Assembly: GCA_039934475.1 (NCBI GenBank) | Contig: JBDTMC010000474.1 | Location: 1-6,095, forward strand | Direction: 5' to 3' | Source: JBDTMC01 sp039934475 | GTDB lineage: Bacteria; Acidobacteriota; Terriglobia; Bryobacterales; Bryobacteraceae | Length of the DNA: 6,095 bases | Shown: in pieces, positions 1-6,039 of the stretch | Layout of the letters: the number at the start of each line of letters is the position of its first letter | Position numbering within the stretch: position 1 is the stretch's first letter | Translations under genes and position numbers: made by a program | The notes under the pieces: model-generated | What the model saw: only the letters and a program-made list of their open reading frames with translations | Told to the model about the DNA's origin: nothing | Databases searched by the model: none

Positions 1-491
1 GTTCGATTTGAGGTCGGGAGCAAACCCTCCCTCGTCGCCCACCGCGGTGCTGTAGCCTTTCTTCTTGAGAACACTCTTCAGAGCATGGAACGTCTCGATT
101 CCCATGCGTATCGCCTCGGTAAAGGTAGGGGCACTATGAGGAGCAATCATGAACTCCTGGAAGTCCACCGTGTTGTCTGCGTGCTTGCCGCCATTCAGGA
201 CGTTCAGACATGGTACTGGCAGCGTAGCGGCATTCACGCCCCCCAGATACCGGTAAAACGGCCTTGGCGAGTACACCGTTGATATGGCCGAGCCCTGCGA
301 ACGCCCTTGCCACCGTAGCGCTGGTGGTCGCCATCCCTGAGCTCTACCGCTTCCTTCTCACCGGTGGAAGCACCGGAAGGCACGGGCGCCATTCCCAATG
401 TCCCATCATCCAGAACCACCTCGGCTTCAACCGTCGGATTTCCACGGGAGTCAAGGATCTCACGGCCAGTCACTGATGCGATTGTCATCAT
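1..491 (-). pseudogene. eno: Enolase, disrupted and cut by the window edge
   Basis: Enolase converts 2-phosphoglycerate to phosphoenolpyruvate in glycolysis, in the cytoplasm. The N-terminus reads MTIASVTGREILDSRG, then the catalytic loop PSGASTG and ELRDGD. The frame breaks near 284-300 after GGKGV, and a second frame carries HINGVLAKA. Near 258-266 it changes again to a third frame reading PFYRYLGGVNA, LPVPCLNVLNGGKHADN, QEFMIAP and VGDEGGFAP up to base 1. Between the second and third pieces about 50 residues usual in the family (roughly E. coli residues 80-130) are missing. Active-site His, Glu and DEGG segments survive, but no continuous reading frame does. The start is ATG at 491 or 488, behind a purine-rich AGGAG/AAGGA stretch. 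It is third in the fluoride operon, 70 bases after the DUF190 gene. Enolase is fluoride-sensitive, which explains its place here. An assembly error cannot be excluded. Confidence 0.88.
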
Positions 492-561
492 CAGGTTACA
501 AGTCCTTCTACTCCTATTGTGCTCCTGAAACATCGGTCGGCACCGCCGATTGCGATTTTGA

Positions 562-1050
562 CTAGCCAACCGCCTCGTCGGCGGACTCGTCCAATTGCAC
601 ATGGTCAACCTCGACGCTTACCTCACCGCCAGTGATGTACTCCACCGTGTGAGGCTGGTGCTCCACCGACTCATCAATGGCCGACAGATGTAAGTCCGAA
701 ATGTGGACACCGTCCACAATCACCAGCGTGGTACCTTTCAGGTGTTTCGCCTGCTGCCGGACAAATTGCTCCAGGATTCGCTTCGGGGCGAGTAGTTCGA
801 CACAGACCGGCAGGGTCGTCAGTGGGACTTCCCCCGCATCAATGGATACATTCTTGGCGTTGGCGGCATACCCGATGTGTCCGAGATTCACCGCGGCATG
901 TGTGATGCCTGCGCGCAGGGCTTCTCGCACCAGATAAGTAGACAACGGCTTTTCAAAAGCCCGTTTCCACCATTTGAGTGCCTTCTTGTTGTCTCCACGC
1001 TTCATGTAGATCTTGAGGGCCGAGATCGTGGTAAAAGGAGTCGTGGTCAT
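562..1050 (-). CDS. DUF190 (COG1993, PII-like) family protein
   Basis: The 162-residue product resembles the DUF190 family, small PII-like ferredoxin-fold proteins of unknown function that are repeatedly found beside fluoride channels. It has the family pattern of an early beta strand (LKIYM, about residues 12-16), a helix with PLSTYLVREALRAGITHA (about 35-52), a glycine-containing turn (GHIGYA, 57-62), the strand LPVCVELLA (80-88), a helix and a final strand TTLVIVDGV (107-115). A 45-residue tail follows that is rich in Glu and Asp. I chose ATG 1050 rather than ATG 1317 because the longer version only reads antisense-like sequence inside the CLC gene. ATG 1050 overlaps the CLC stop as ATGA and has a GGAAGG-type ribosome site about 12 bases upstream. 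This suggests translational coupling to the transporter. The function is not known; a regulatory or accessory role in fluoride resistance is inference. Confidence 0.82.
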   Translation of the reverse strand: MTTTPFTTISALKIYMKRGDNKKALKWWKRAFEKPLSTYLVREALRAGITHAAVNLGHIGYAANAKNVSIDAGEVPLTTLPVCVELLAPKRILEQFVRQQAKHLKGTTLVIVDGVHISDLHLSAIDESVEHQPHTVEYITGGEVSVEVDHVQLDESADEAVG

Positions 1051-2822
1051 GACGTTCTTGCTCTTCCTTCCTTTGCTCTCTGAATCACCGTAATTTTGGG
1101 CACTGAACGGTGCAGTGCCTCTCTGGCCTGTTCCCTGGCTCGAAGCACATCGCTGGACGACAGAATTCCAATCAGTTGATCCGTGCCTTGATCCACTACC
1201 GGCAGGTAATCGTGGCGCCCCACCGCCAGTTCCTGCTCGACGCGCGCCATCGAATGGTTCGCGCATACCGTGTGCGCGGATCGGTCCATGATCGCCGATA
1301 CTGTGGTCGTTAGCCATTCGTCCTTCGGTATCGACTTCACGGACTTCAGCGAAGCCAGTCCGCGGAATCCCCCCTGCGAATCGACGACCGGCAGTTCCTT
1401 AAACGAGTGCTCATATAGCGCGCGCTCCATGAATTTGGCAATCGTGAGATCCGGGTGTGCCACCACAATACGATTGGTCATCCAATCACGGCACAGCAGA
1501 CTGCTCAGAACCGCTTCATCGCTCGGCCGCCGGTGATGTTGTGATTCCGAGTTTGAAATCCCCGCCGACAGCAAGAACGCGGTGCAGGATGCGATCAGTG
1601 ACGGCACCACCAGCGCCGGACTCCCGCTAGCCTCCGCGACAAAGACGGCCGCGAAGAGCAAACTGTTGTAGCTGGCTCCGGTAAAGGCAGCGATTCCGAT
1701 CAACGTGAAAACACCCGGCTGGCTGGGGTGAAAGATGGCATCGAAAACCGCACCAAGAGCCGCTCCTATCGTGGCCGAAGGCACAAACAGGCCACCCACG
1801 CCGCCCGTACCGAAGGTAAACGACGTGGCCAGCAACTTGGCAACCAGGATCACCAGCACGGCCGTCAGAGGAAATGCTCCATTGAGCAGTTGATTTGCAA
1901 CGGGCAGGCCGGCATGCAGTGTCACCGGTGTGCCAACTGCCGCGTACGCCCCGAGCGCAATCAGGCTGACAATCATTCCTCCGGCGGAAGTCTTCACCAC
2001 CCGCGGAGCTTGCCAGCGTCCCCAAATCCGCTTCAGTCGACCGAGCAGTGCGAGGAAGAGATGCGACGCCAATCCTCCCGCCAGTCCAAGCGGAACGCAG
2101 ATCAAGAGATCTCGCACATTGAGCTGATAGCTGAAGTGAATCGGAAAGTACGGCTCGGCCGGACGGAAAAATACGAAGGTCGCATAACTGGTGGCCGCAG
2201 CGATCAGCCCATGGATCAGCGATTCATGAGCCATGTCATGCTTGTACGGGGATTCGATCCCCATTATGGCGCCGGTCAAAGGCGCACGGAAGATGGCGCT
2301 GATTCCAGCCGCCGCGCCCGCGATGAGAGTGGTTTCCACTCTGCCCTGTAGCCAACTCAGCGCCGGGACATGGTTCAGCCTCCGTTGGACAAACGAGCTG
2401 ATCGTTGCACCCAGCCACTTGCTGGCGCCCTCCATTCCTGCGCTCGCGCCGAAGCCCATCGTCGCCACGGACGCGACTAACTTGGGCATGGCTGTCTTGT
2501 AGTCGATTCCTGCGCCGGGCCTGTGATAGGCGAGAACCACTTCATCAGCCATGGACGAGGAGGGTACGCGGAAGAGGCTGAGAATCAGACCCGTCAAAAA
2601 CATGCCCGCAATCGGGAACAGGCACAAGACCATCGGAGAAAAAAAGTGTGTGAATTTTTGCCAGAGCAGGACGTTTACGACATAGTCGTATCCAGCGATA
2701 GCGGCGCCGACGAACACGCCAACCGGCGCGGCCACCAGGAAGACATGCCGAGCCACGCGAAAATGCTCTGTAAGGTTTTCGTGCAGCGAGGTCGGGCGGT
2801 CAGGGTTGAAGTTTAAGACCAT
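1047..2822 (-). CDS. CLC-family anion (probable fluoride) transporter with tandem CBS domains
   Basis: This complete 591-residue inner-membrane protein has a CLC transporter core (about residues 25-425) and two CBS domains (about 446-500 and 508-565), which usually bind adenine nucleotides and gate transport. CLC landmarks are visible: GAGID (103-107) in place of the usual GSGIP, GMEGA (129-133) in place of GREGP with the gating Glu131 kept, the helix FRAPLTGAIMGIE ending in Glu190 (candidate internal proton glutamate), and GGLFVP (343-348) matching GxFxP. The Ser-Ile-Tyr stretch usual before the cytoplasmic tail is replaced by SNSESQ (423-428), so the anion-coordinating Tyr appears absent. 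Riboswitch-controlled fluoride/proton CLCs are also reported to lack that Tyr and to differ at the Ser and GREGP motifs. Together with the fluoride riboswitch upstream, fluoride export is the best guess. The start at 2822 lies about 13 bases after an AGGA inside the switch hairpin. Confidence 0.93.
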   Translation of the reverse strand: MVLNFNPDRPTSLHENLTEHFRVARHVFLVAAPVGVFVGAAIAGYDYVVNVLLWQKFTHFFSPMVLCLFPIAGMFLTGLILSLFRVPSSSMADEVVLAYHRPGAGIDYKTAMPKLVASVATMGFGASAGMEGASKWLGATISSFVQRRLNHVPALSWLQGRVETTLIAGAAAGISAIFRAPLTGAIMGIESPYKHDMAHESLIHGLIAAATSYATFVFFRPAEPYFPIHFSYQLNVRDLLICVPLGLAGGLASHLFLALLGRLKRIWGRWQAPRVVKTSAGGMIVSLIALGAYAAVGTPVTLHAGLPVANQLLNGAFPLTAVLVILVAKLLATSFTFGTGGVGGLFVPSATIGAALGAVFDAIFHPSQPGVFTLIGIAAFTGASYNSLLFAAVFVAEASGSPALVVPSLIASCTAFLLSAGISNSESQHHRRPSDEAVLSSLLCRDWMTNRIVVAHPDLTIAKFMERALYEHSFKELPVVDSQGGFRGLASLKSVKSIPKDEWLTTTVSAIMDRSAHTVCANHSMARVEQELAVGRHDYLPVVDQGTDQLIGILSSSDVLRAREQAREALHRSVPKITVIQRAKEGRARTS

Positions 2823-2835
2823 TAAGGCGAAGACA

Positions 2836-2855
2836 TCCTACGATTATTCGTAGGA
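2836..2855 (-). promoter_or_regulatory. Riboswitch expression-platform hairpin
   Basis: A perfect 7-bp stem (TCCTACG with CGTAGGA, 6-base loop) joins the 3' end of the fluoride aptamer to the segment holding the only plausible ribosome site (AGGA) before the CLC start. The aptamer strand used (2849-2855) overlaps the bases that form the pseudoknot when fluoride binds (2853-2856), so the two folds exclude each other. No run of T follows the hairpin, so it is more likely a translational than a transcriptional switch: without fluoride the site is hidden, with fluoride it is free. The mechanism is inferred from the pairing. Confidence 0.72.
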
Positions 2856-2908
2856 GTCATCAGCCTTTGCGGGCTCGCCCAAGGCGGTTAATGGCGAACT
2901 CCATCGCC
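2849..2908 (-). ncRNA. Fluoride riboswitch (crcB motif) aptamer
   Basis: The minus strand matches the crcB-motif consensus closely: GGCGATGGAGTTCGCC, then TTAACCGCC, a variable hairpin, and GGCTGATGACTCCTACG. P1 is formed by 2905-2908 with 2893-2896 and closes an 8-base loop. The loop bases GGAG (2899-2902) pair with CTCC (2853-2856), the pseudoknot that encloses the Mg2+-coordinated fluoride ion in known structures. A second stem (GCCTT with AAGGC, plus inner GGG/CCC) fills the middle. It sits between a good promoter and the CLC gene, 27 bases before the start codon. The family turns on genes for fluoride export and fluoride-sensitive enzymes. Confidence 0.95.
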
Positions 2909-2924
2909 GTTCTCAAACTGCACT

Positions 2925-2952
2925 ATTAAAATAACATTCAGCCACCCGTCAA
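2925..2952 (-). promoter_or_regulatory. Sigma70-like promoter of the fluoride operon
   Basis: On the minus strand a -35 box TTGACG (2947-2952, 5 of 6 to consensus) is followed after 16 bases by a -10 box TTTAAT (2925-2930, 5 of 6). Transcription would begin near 2918, about 10 bases before the riboswitch P1 stem, giving a leader of about 96 bases to the CLC start. The agreement of promoter and aptamer position supports the call. Confidence 0.7.
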
Positions 2953-2955
2953 CGC

Positions 2956-2978
2956 AAGTCGGCTTAGCGGTCCGACTT
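2956..2978. repeat. 7-bp inverted repeat upstream of the fluoride-operon promoter
   Basis: AAGTCGG (2956-2962) and CCGACTT (2972-2978) form a perfect palindrome with a 9-base spacer, just outside the -35 box. The pentamer CTTAG also occurs twice here. It could be an operator or part of a decayed element; no T-tract follows on either strand, so a terminator is unlikely. The rest of 2979-3081 shows nothing I recognise. Confidence 0.4.
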
Positions 2979-3096
2979 AGCTGGCCGGTTTCGCGCCATT
3001 TCGGTTCCAGATTGGGACGCCTTCCCGCGAACCCCGTCGATCCGAAACTCGCCAAGTGCAAGGGGAACAGTCAGGTAACTCGGAAGGGGTTGCCGC

Positions 3097-3437
3097 ATGA
3101 TGATTTGGGACTACTTTAAAGGTGCGCTCCGCCATCACCTTCTATACGTATCGCGAGGTGGCCGCTCGCAACCACAGCTTCGCCGAAGGCGCGGCGATGG
3201 ACGTCTGGAAGCCCACCATGACCGGGCTCGCCGAACGCGACCGCCTCCGTGGGGCGGCTGCGCGCCTCTGTCGTCAATCCGCTTCAGCACGAAATCACGA
3301 GGGGCGTGAAAGCCGCGTTAATTGCCGTTCTTAGCGGCGTCGCCCTCGTGCTTCTCATCGCCTGTGTCAACGTGACGAATCTTCTGCTCGCTCGCGGCGT
3401 CCAGAGGCGCGGCGAATTCGCGCCCCGCGCAAGTTGA
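3097..3437 (+). pseudogene. Remnant of an ADOP/MacB-like ABC transporter permease
   Basis: This is a decayed fragment of a membrane permease of the MacB/FtsX superfamily. A good ribosome site (GGAAGGGG, 3082-3089) precedes an ATG at 3097, but that frame soon loses sense. A second frame reads ITFYTYREVAARNHSF and DVWKPTMTGLAERDRLRG, resembling the periplasmic domain of acidobacterial permeases. From about 3249 a third frame reads VVNPLQHEITRGVKAAL, then a membrane helix (ALIAVLSGVALVLLIACVN) and NLLLARGVQRRGEFA, the start of the family's second membrane segment. It stops at 3437 where intact relatives continue for hundreds of residues. Between the second and third pieces I estimate that 150 or more residues are missing. 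With at least two frame changes and no C-terminal half, it cannot make a working permease. Assignment to the duplicated ADOP subgroup is from memory of the motif style. Confidence 0.7.
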
Positions 3438-3489
3438 CCCAATGGTGACGTTGAGGAGCGAATAAATGGAGCGGAGTTGAAATTTCAGA

Positions 3490-3578
3490 TGGTGGCGAAG
3501 GTGGGGGTCGAACCCACACGCACAGTGAAGTGCGCCAGATTTTGAGTCTGGTGCGTCTGCCAATTCCGCCACTTCGCC
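3490..3578 (-). tRNA. tRNA-Leu (anticodon CAA)
   Basis: A full cloverleaf reads on the minus strand: acceptor GGCGAAG (3572-3578) pairs with CTTCGCC (3494-3500), the D arm is GCG...CGC, and the anticodon arm CCAGA-CTCAAAA-TCTGG gives anticodon CAA for codon UUG. A long variable arm (GCAC...GTGC) marks the leucine class. The T arm is GTGGG-TTCGACC-CCCAC. The discriminator A and CCA end are encoded (3490-3493). It lies 22 bases downstream of the small secreted-protein gene on the same strand. No clear terminator is seen after it. Confidence 0.96.
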
Positions 3579-3600
3579 ACGGTTGGCCTTCTCTACAATA

Positions 3601-3987
3601 TCATTCCCGCGGCTTCGGGGTAGGCAGCACCCGAACCGTCAATGCGTCAAGACTTCCGTCGGGAAAGCGGTGGACATCGACTGCCACCAGCGCGCCCATT
3701 GGCACCGCCGACGGCTCCAGCTTCTTATCGCCATCCCAAAACGTAGTCTTCCGCGTAATCTTAAGCGGCAGATCGTTACCGGCATCTTCTTCCAACAGCA
3801 AGCCCTTCTTATCTAGGCCCTTCACGGTGCCCCGCATCGTGGGATAGAGCTTATCGTCGTTAGTATCCTTGCCGCCGGTTGACCGCCCGCTCGACGACCT
3901 CGTGCTATAGGGCCGCCGCACGGGCGTCTGCGCGCTGACGATGCCGAGCATCGCGACAAGAAAAACGGTGAAAATCCGAAAGCTCAC
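3601..3987 (-). CDS. Small exported protein, DUF5666-like
   Basis: The 128-residue product begins with a signal peptide: basic start, hydrophobic stretch FTVFLVAMLGIV (about residues 6-17) and a likely cleavage site after SAQ (18-20). A Ser/Arg/Gly-rich linker follows (about 21-45). The rest is one small beta-rich domain from MRGTVKGLDKKGLLLEE to ALTVRVLP (about 51-122), with the alternating strand, T-x-F, 'G-x-L-V-A-V-D' and 'DGSLDALTVRV' pattern seen in DUF5666-type OB-like proteins. It probably acts in the periplasm or at the outer surface; its function is unknown. The start codon is GTG at 3987, and no strong ribosome site precedes it. It is divergent from the DedA gene and may share a transcript with the tRNA-Leu downstream. 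Confidence 0.78.
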   Translation of the reverse strand: MSFRIFTVFLVAMLGIVSAQTPVRRPYSTRSSSGRSTGGKDTNDDKLYPTMRGTVKGLDKKGLLLEEDAGNDLPLKITRKTTFWDGDKKLEPSAVPMGALVAVDVHRFPDGSLDALTVRVLPTPKPRE

Positions 3988-3997
3988 GTTGTAAGGG

Positions 3998-4013
3998 ATG
4001 CTTCTTCAAGCAT
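3998..4013. repeat. Short hairpin between divergent genes
   Basis: ATGCTT (3998-4003) and AAGCAT (4008-4013) form a perfect 6-bp inverted repeat with a 4-base loop, 11 bases before the GTG start of the secreted-protein gene and upstream of the DedA gene. It may be a small operator or a leader hairpin; nothing decides between these or chance. Confidence 0.3.
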
Positions 4014-4065
4014 TACGGTTACTTTGCCCGGTACTCCAAGGGCCACTAGTGCATCCTATACTGAG

Positions 4066-5010
4066 GTGCACCAGGTTATCCAGTTCGTGCTACGTCATGG
4101 CCAGTTGCTGATCTTCGCAGCCGTGTTTGCCGAGCAGATGGGTCTTCCCATCCCCGCCGCGCCAATCCTGCTGGCGGCGGGAGCCCTCATCGGGATGGGC
4201 GCGCTGCTGCCGGCGCAGGTGATTCTGGTCGGCGTCATCGCCTCGCTCATCGCCGATTTCATCTGGTTCGAGCTGGGCGTTCGTAAGGGCGATGCCATCG
4301 TGCACCTGCTTTGCAAAATCGCCCTCGAACCCGATACCTGCGTCCGCCGCACCCAGGACCTCTACCGCAAGTTCGGCGTAAAGTCGCTACTGTTCTGCAA
4401 ATGGGTCCCTGGTTTGAGCACCGTCGCGCCCCCGCTGTCGGGCGCGTTCGGCGTACCTCGCTGGCAGTTTCTCATCTTTGATGGTATTGGCGCCACGCTT
4501 TGGGTGAGCGGCTATGTCTTGCTCGGGTGGCTCTTCCGCGCGGAGTTGGAATGGCTGGCCGGAATCGGCGACCGTATGGGATCCGGCTTTGGCGCCCTCC
4601 TCGCCGCCTCACTAGGCGGCTACATCGCCTGGAAATACTATCAGCGGCGCAAAGTGTATGGCGAATTGCGTGTGGCGCGCATTGAGCCTGAGGAGGTGAA
4701 GCGGCGCCTGGACGCGGGTGAGCAGATCGTCATCGTCGATTACCGTCACCCCGCCGAATGGACCACTGGGATCATCCCCGGAGCCCTCAGAATGAGACCC
4801 GAGGATTTGGACCAGGAACCGCACCACCTGCTGGGCGACCGCGAAGTCATCCTCTATTGCAGTTGACCAAACGAAGCCTCCAGCGCCCGTGCGGCGCTGA
4901 AACTTAAACGAGCCGGGGTGTCGCGTGTGCGGCCGCTCCGAGGCGGTTTCGACGCCTGGGTGGCGCAAGGTTACGATTTGGAACAGCCCACCTTGGAACA
5001 GGCGACGTAA
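4066..5010 (+). CDS. DedA membrane protein fused to a rhodanese domain; in-frame TGA at the catalytic Cys (candidate selenoprotein)
   Basis: Read through the TGA at 4864-4866, this encodes 314 residues. The DedA part has the early motif EQMGLPIPAAPILLAAGAL (about residues 23-41), the Arg/Lys-rich segment after LEPD, and the family signature KWVPGLSTVAPPLSG (112-126). These are inner-membrane proteins linked to lipid flipping. A helix and linker lead to a rhodanese domain (about 204-314) with IVIVDYRHPAEW and EVILYCS-x-PNEASSARAAL. The x is TGA at codon 267, where relatives have the persulfide-forming Cys. After it the same frame continues with family sequence (VRPLRGGFDAWVAQGYDLE) to TAA. TTG 4024 and GTG 4066 are both possible starts; 4066 suits the usual DedA N-terminus, and neither has a clear ribosome site. 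If TGA is a plain stop, the product ends at 4866 without a catalytic Cys. Confidence 0.85.
4864..4905 (+). promoter_or_regulatory. Candidate bacterial SECIS element with its UGA codon
   Basis: After the TGA (4864-4866), CAGCGCC (4881-4887) and GGCGCTG (4893-4899) form a perfect 7-bp stem with loop CGTGC (4888-4892). AAG (4874-4876) and CTT (4903-4905) can add a lower 3-bp stem across an internal loop. The first loop G (4889) lies 22 bases after the TGA, and a G is within the first two loop positions. Both fit published descriptions of bacterial SECIS elements, which bind SelB and recode UGA as selenocysteine. The stem also encodes Ser-Ala-Arg-Ala-Ala-Leu in GC-rich codons, so chance pairing is possible. 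Confidence 0.55.
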
Positions 5011-6039
5011 CTACGCCATGCCGCTGGCGGCCAGCACCGCCGCTTGCACGCGCAACTCTTCCGCCGCCGTTACTGGCAAGGCGGCACCCGTTGGAACCGC
5101 CTTGGCCAGTTCGTCAAAGTCGATGACATACCGTCGATAGGCCGGCAGAGCGACCGTCTGCGTGCCGGCCGCATAGGGTCCAGCGGCGTCTTTTAAATCA
5201 ATTTGCAAAACCCCCGGCTCAATCGGTCGAAGAACCGCGCTGCCGTTGGAGCCAAGGATTTCAAAGGCGCGCTGGCGGCTGGCGCCTGGCAGAATCGCCG
5301 CCGATTGCACAATGCCAAGCGCGCGCGGAAATTCAAAGATCGCCACCGTGTTATCGGCCAGCGCATCTCCAGACCGGTGTTGCAAGGTGGGGGTAACACG
5401 CAGCGGGTCACCCATCAAGCGGATCAGCGGGTCGATGAGATGGCACCCGAGTTCGAACATCTGCCCGCCGCGATACCGCCCCACAGCCGCCCGCTCCGCC
5501 GCGGGAACCAGTGTGTGGATCGTGGCCCGCACCTGAAATACCTCGCCCAGCCATCCCTGTCGTGCCGCTGCCAGCATCGCATTGATCCCGGGGTGATAGC
5601 GCCACATATAGCCTTGCTGCAGCAGTCGCCGGCGAGCTTGTGCCTCATCCAGGAGTTTACGCAGGCCTTCGACGTCTGTGGACGGCGGCTTCTCCACGTG
5701 GACATGCTTGCCGGCGCGCAGGGCTGCCAGAGCATCGGCCGCATGGTCCGGCACATCCGATTCCACGGTGACAACCTGGATGCTGGCATCTTCAAGCAGC
5801 CGCGCCCGATCGAGAATAGCGATCCCGCTCGCGCGAAGTTTGGTTGCCAGCGCAGGATCGGGCTCCCAAACGCCCACCAGTTCCCACAGCGGGTTATCGC
5901 GAACCATCTGGATTTTAGCCGCGCCATGGGCATGACTAGCCCCGAGGAACGCAATACGAACAGGAGAAGAAGGTTTATCCTGGCCCAGCGCGAACGGCGC
6001 GCCAAGCGCGGCCCGCAGTAAACTCCGGCGCTGCATCAT
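5011..6039 (-). CDS. Gfo/Idh/MocA family oxidoreductase with twin-arginine-like leader
   Basis: This is a 342-residue NAD(P)-dependent dehydrogenase of the Gfo/Idh/MocA family, which usually act on sugars, inositols or related polyols. It starts MMQRRSLLRAALGAPFALG, a twin-arginine-like export leader. The nucleotide-binding strand and turn read VRIAFLGASHAHG (about residues 27-39), a variant of the usual GxGxxG. The family EKP motif, with the catalytic Lys, is in HVHVEKPPS (about 112-120). The C-terminal domain has GGQMFELGCHLIDP (about 191-204), with the conserved His near 200. ATG at 6039 or 6036 fits the leader; an ATG at 6084 would put 15 unrelated residues before it. Its TAG begins at the base after the TAA of the DedA-rhodanese frame, so the two genes converge with no spacer. 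The substrate cannot be told. Confidence 0.9.
   Translation of the reverse strand: MMQRRSLLRAALGAPFALGQDKPSSPVRIAFLGASHAHGAAKIQMVRDNPLWELVGVWEPDPALATKLRASGIAILDRARLLEDASIQVVTVESDVPDHAADALAALRAGKHVHVEKPPSTDVEGLRKLLDEAQARRRLLQQGYMWRYHPGINAMLAAARQGWLGEVFQVRATIHTLVPAAERAAVGRYRGGQMFELGCHLIDPLIRLMGDPLRVTPTLQHRSGDALADNTVAIFEFPRALGIVQSAAILPGASRQRAFEILGSNGSAVLRPIEPGVLQIDLKDAAGPYAAGTQTVALPAYRRYVIDFDELAKAVPTGAALPVTAAEELRVQAAVLAASGMA

Noticed and set aside
1051..1317. N-terminal extension of the DUF190 gene to ATG 1317
   Set aside because: The extra 89 residues overlap the CLC C-terminus out of frame and look like no family; ATG 1050 has the ATGA overlap and a ribosome site.
1728..2351. Plus-strand open frame of 207 codons
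   Set aside because: It lies wholly antisense to the well-supported CLC gene, and its residues are low-information Arg/Gln/His-rich with no domain; it is a shadow of the GC-rich coding strand.
2836..2855. Hairpin as an intrinsic terminator
   Set aside because: The RNA after the stem reads UGUCUUCGCC, with no U-tract, so hiding the ribosome site is the better reading.
4057..4062. TATACT as a -10 box for the DedA gene
   Set aside because: There is no acceptable -35 at 16-18 bases, and transcription would start after the preferred GTG at 4066; left uncalled.
4925..5140. Separate small plus-strand gene after the TGA
   Set aside because: It is in a different frame from the conserved rhodanese C-terminus and runs into the antisense oxidoreductase; the in-frame continuation to 5010 explains the sequence.
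5203..6021. Plus-strand open frame of 272 codons
   Set aside because: It is antisense to the Gfo/Idh/MocA gene, whose motifs (EKP, leader, GG..ELG.H) are clear; no recognisable domain is seen in the antisense product.
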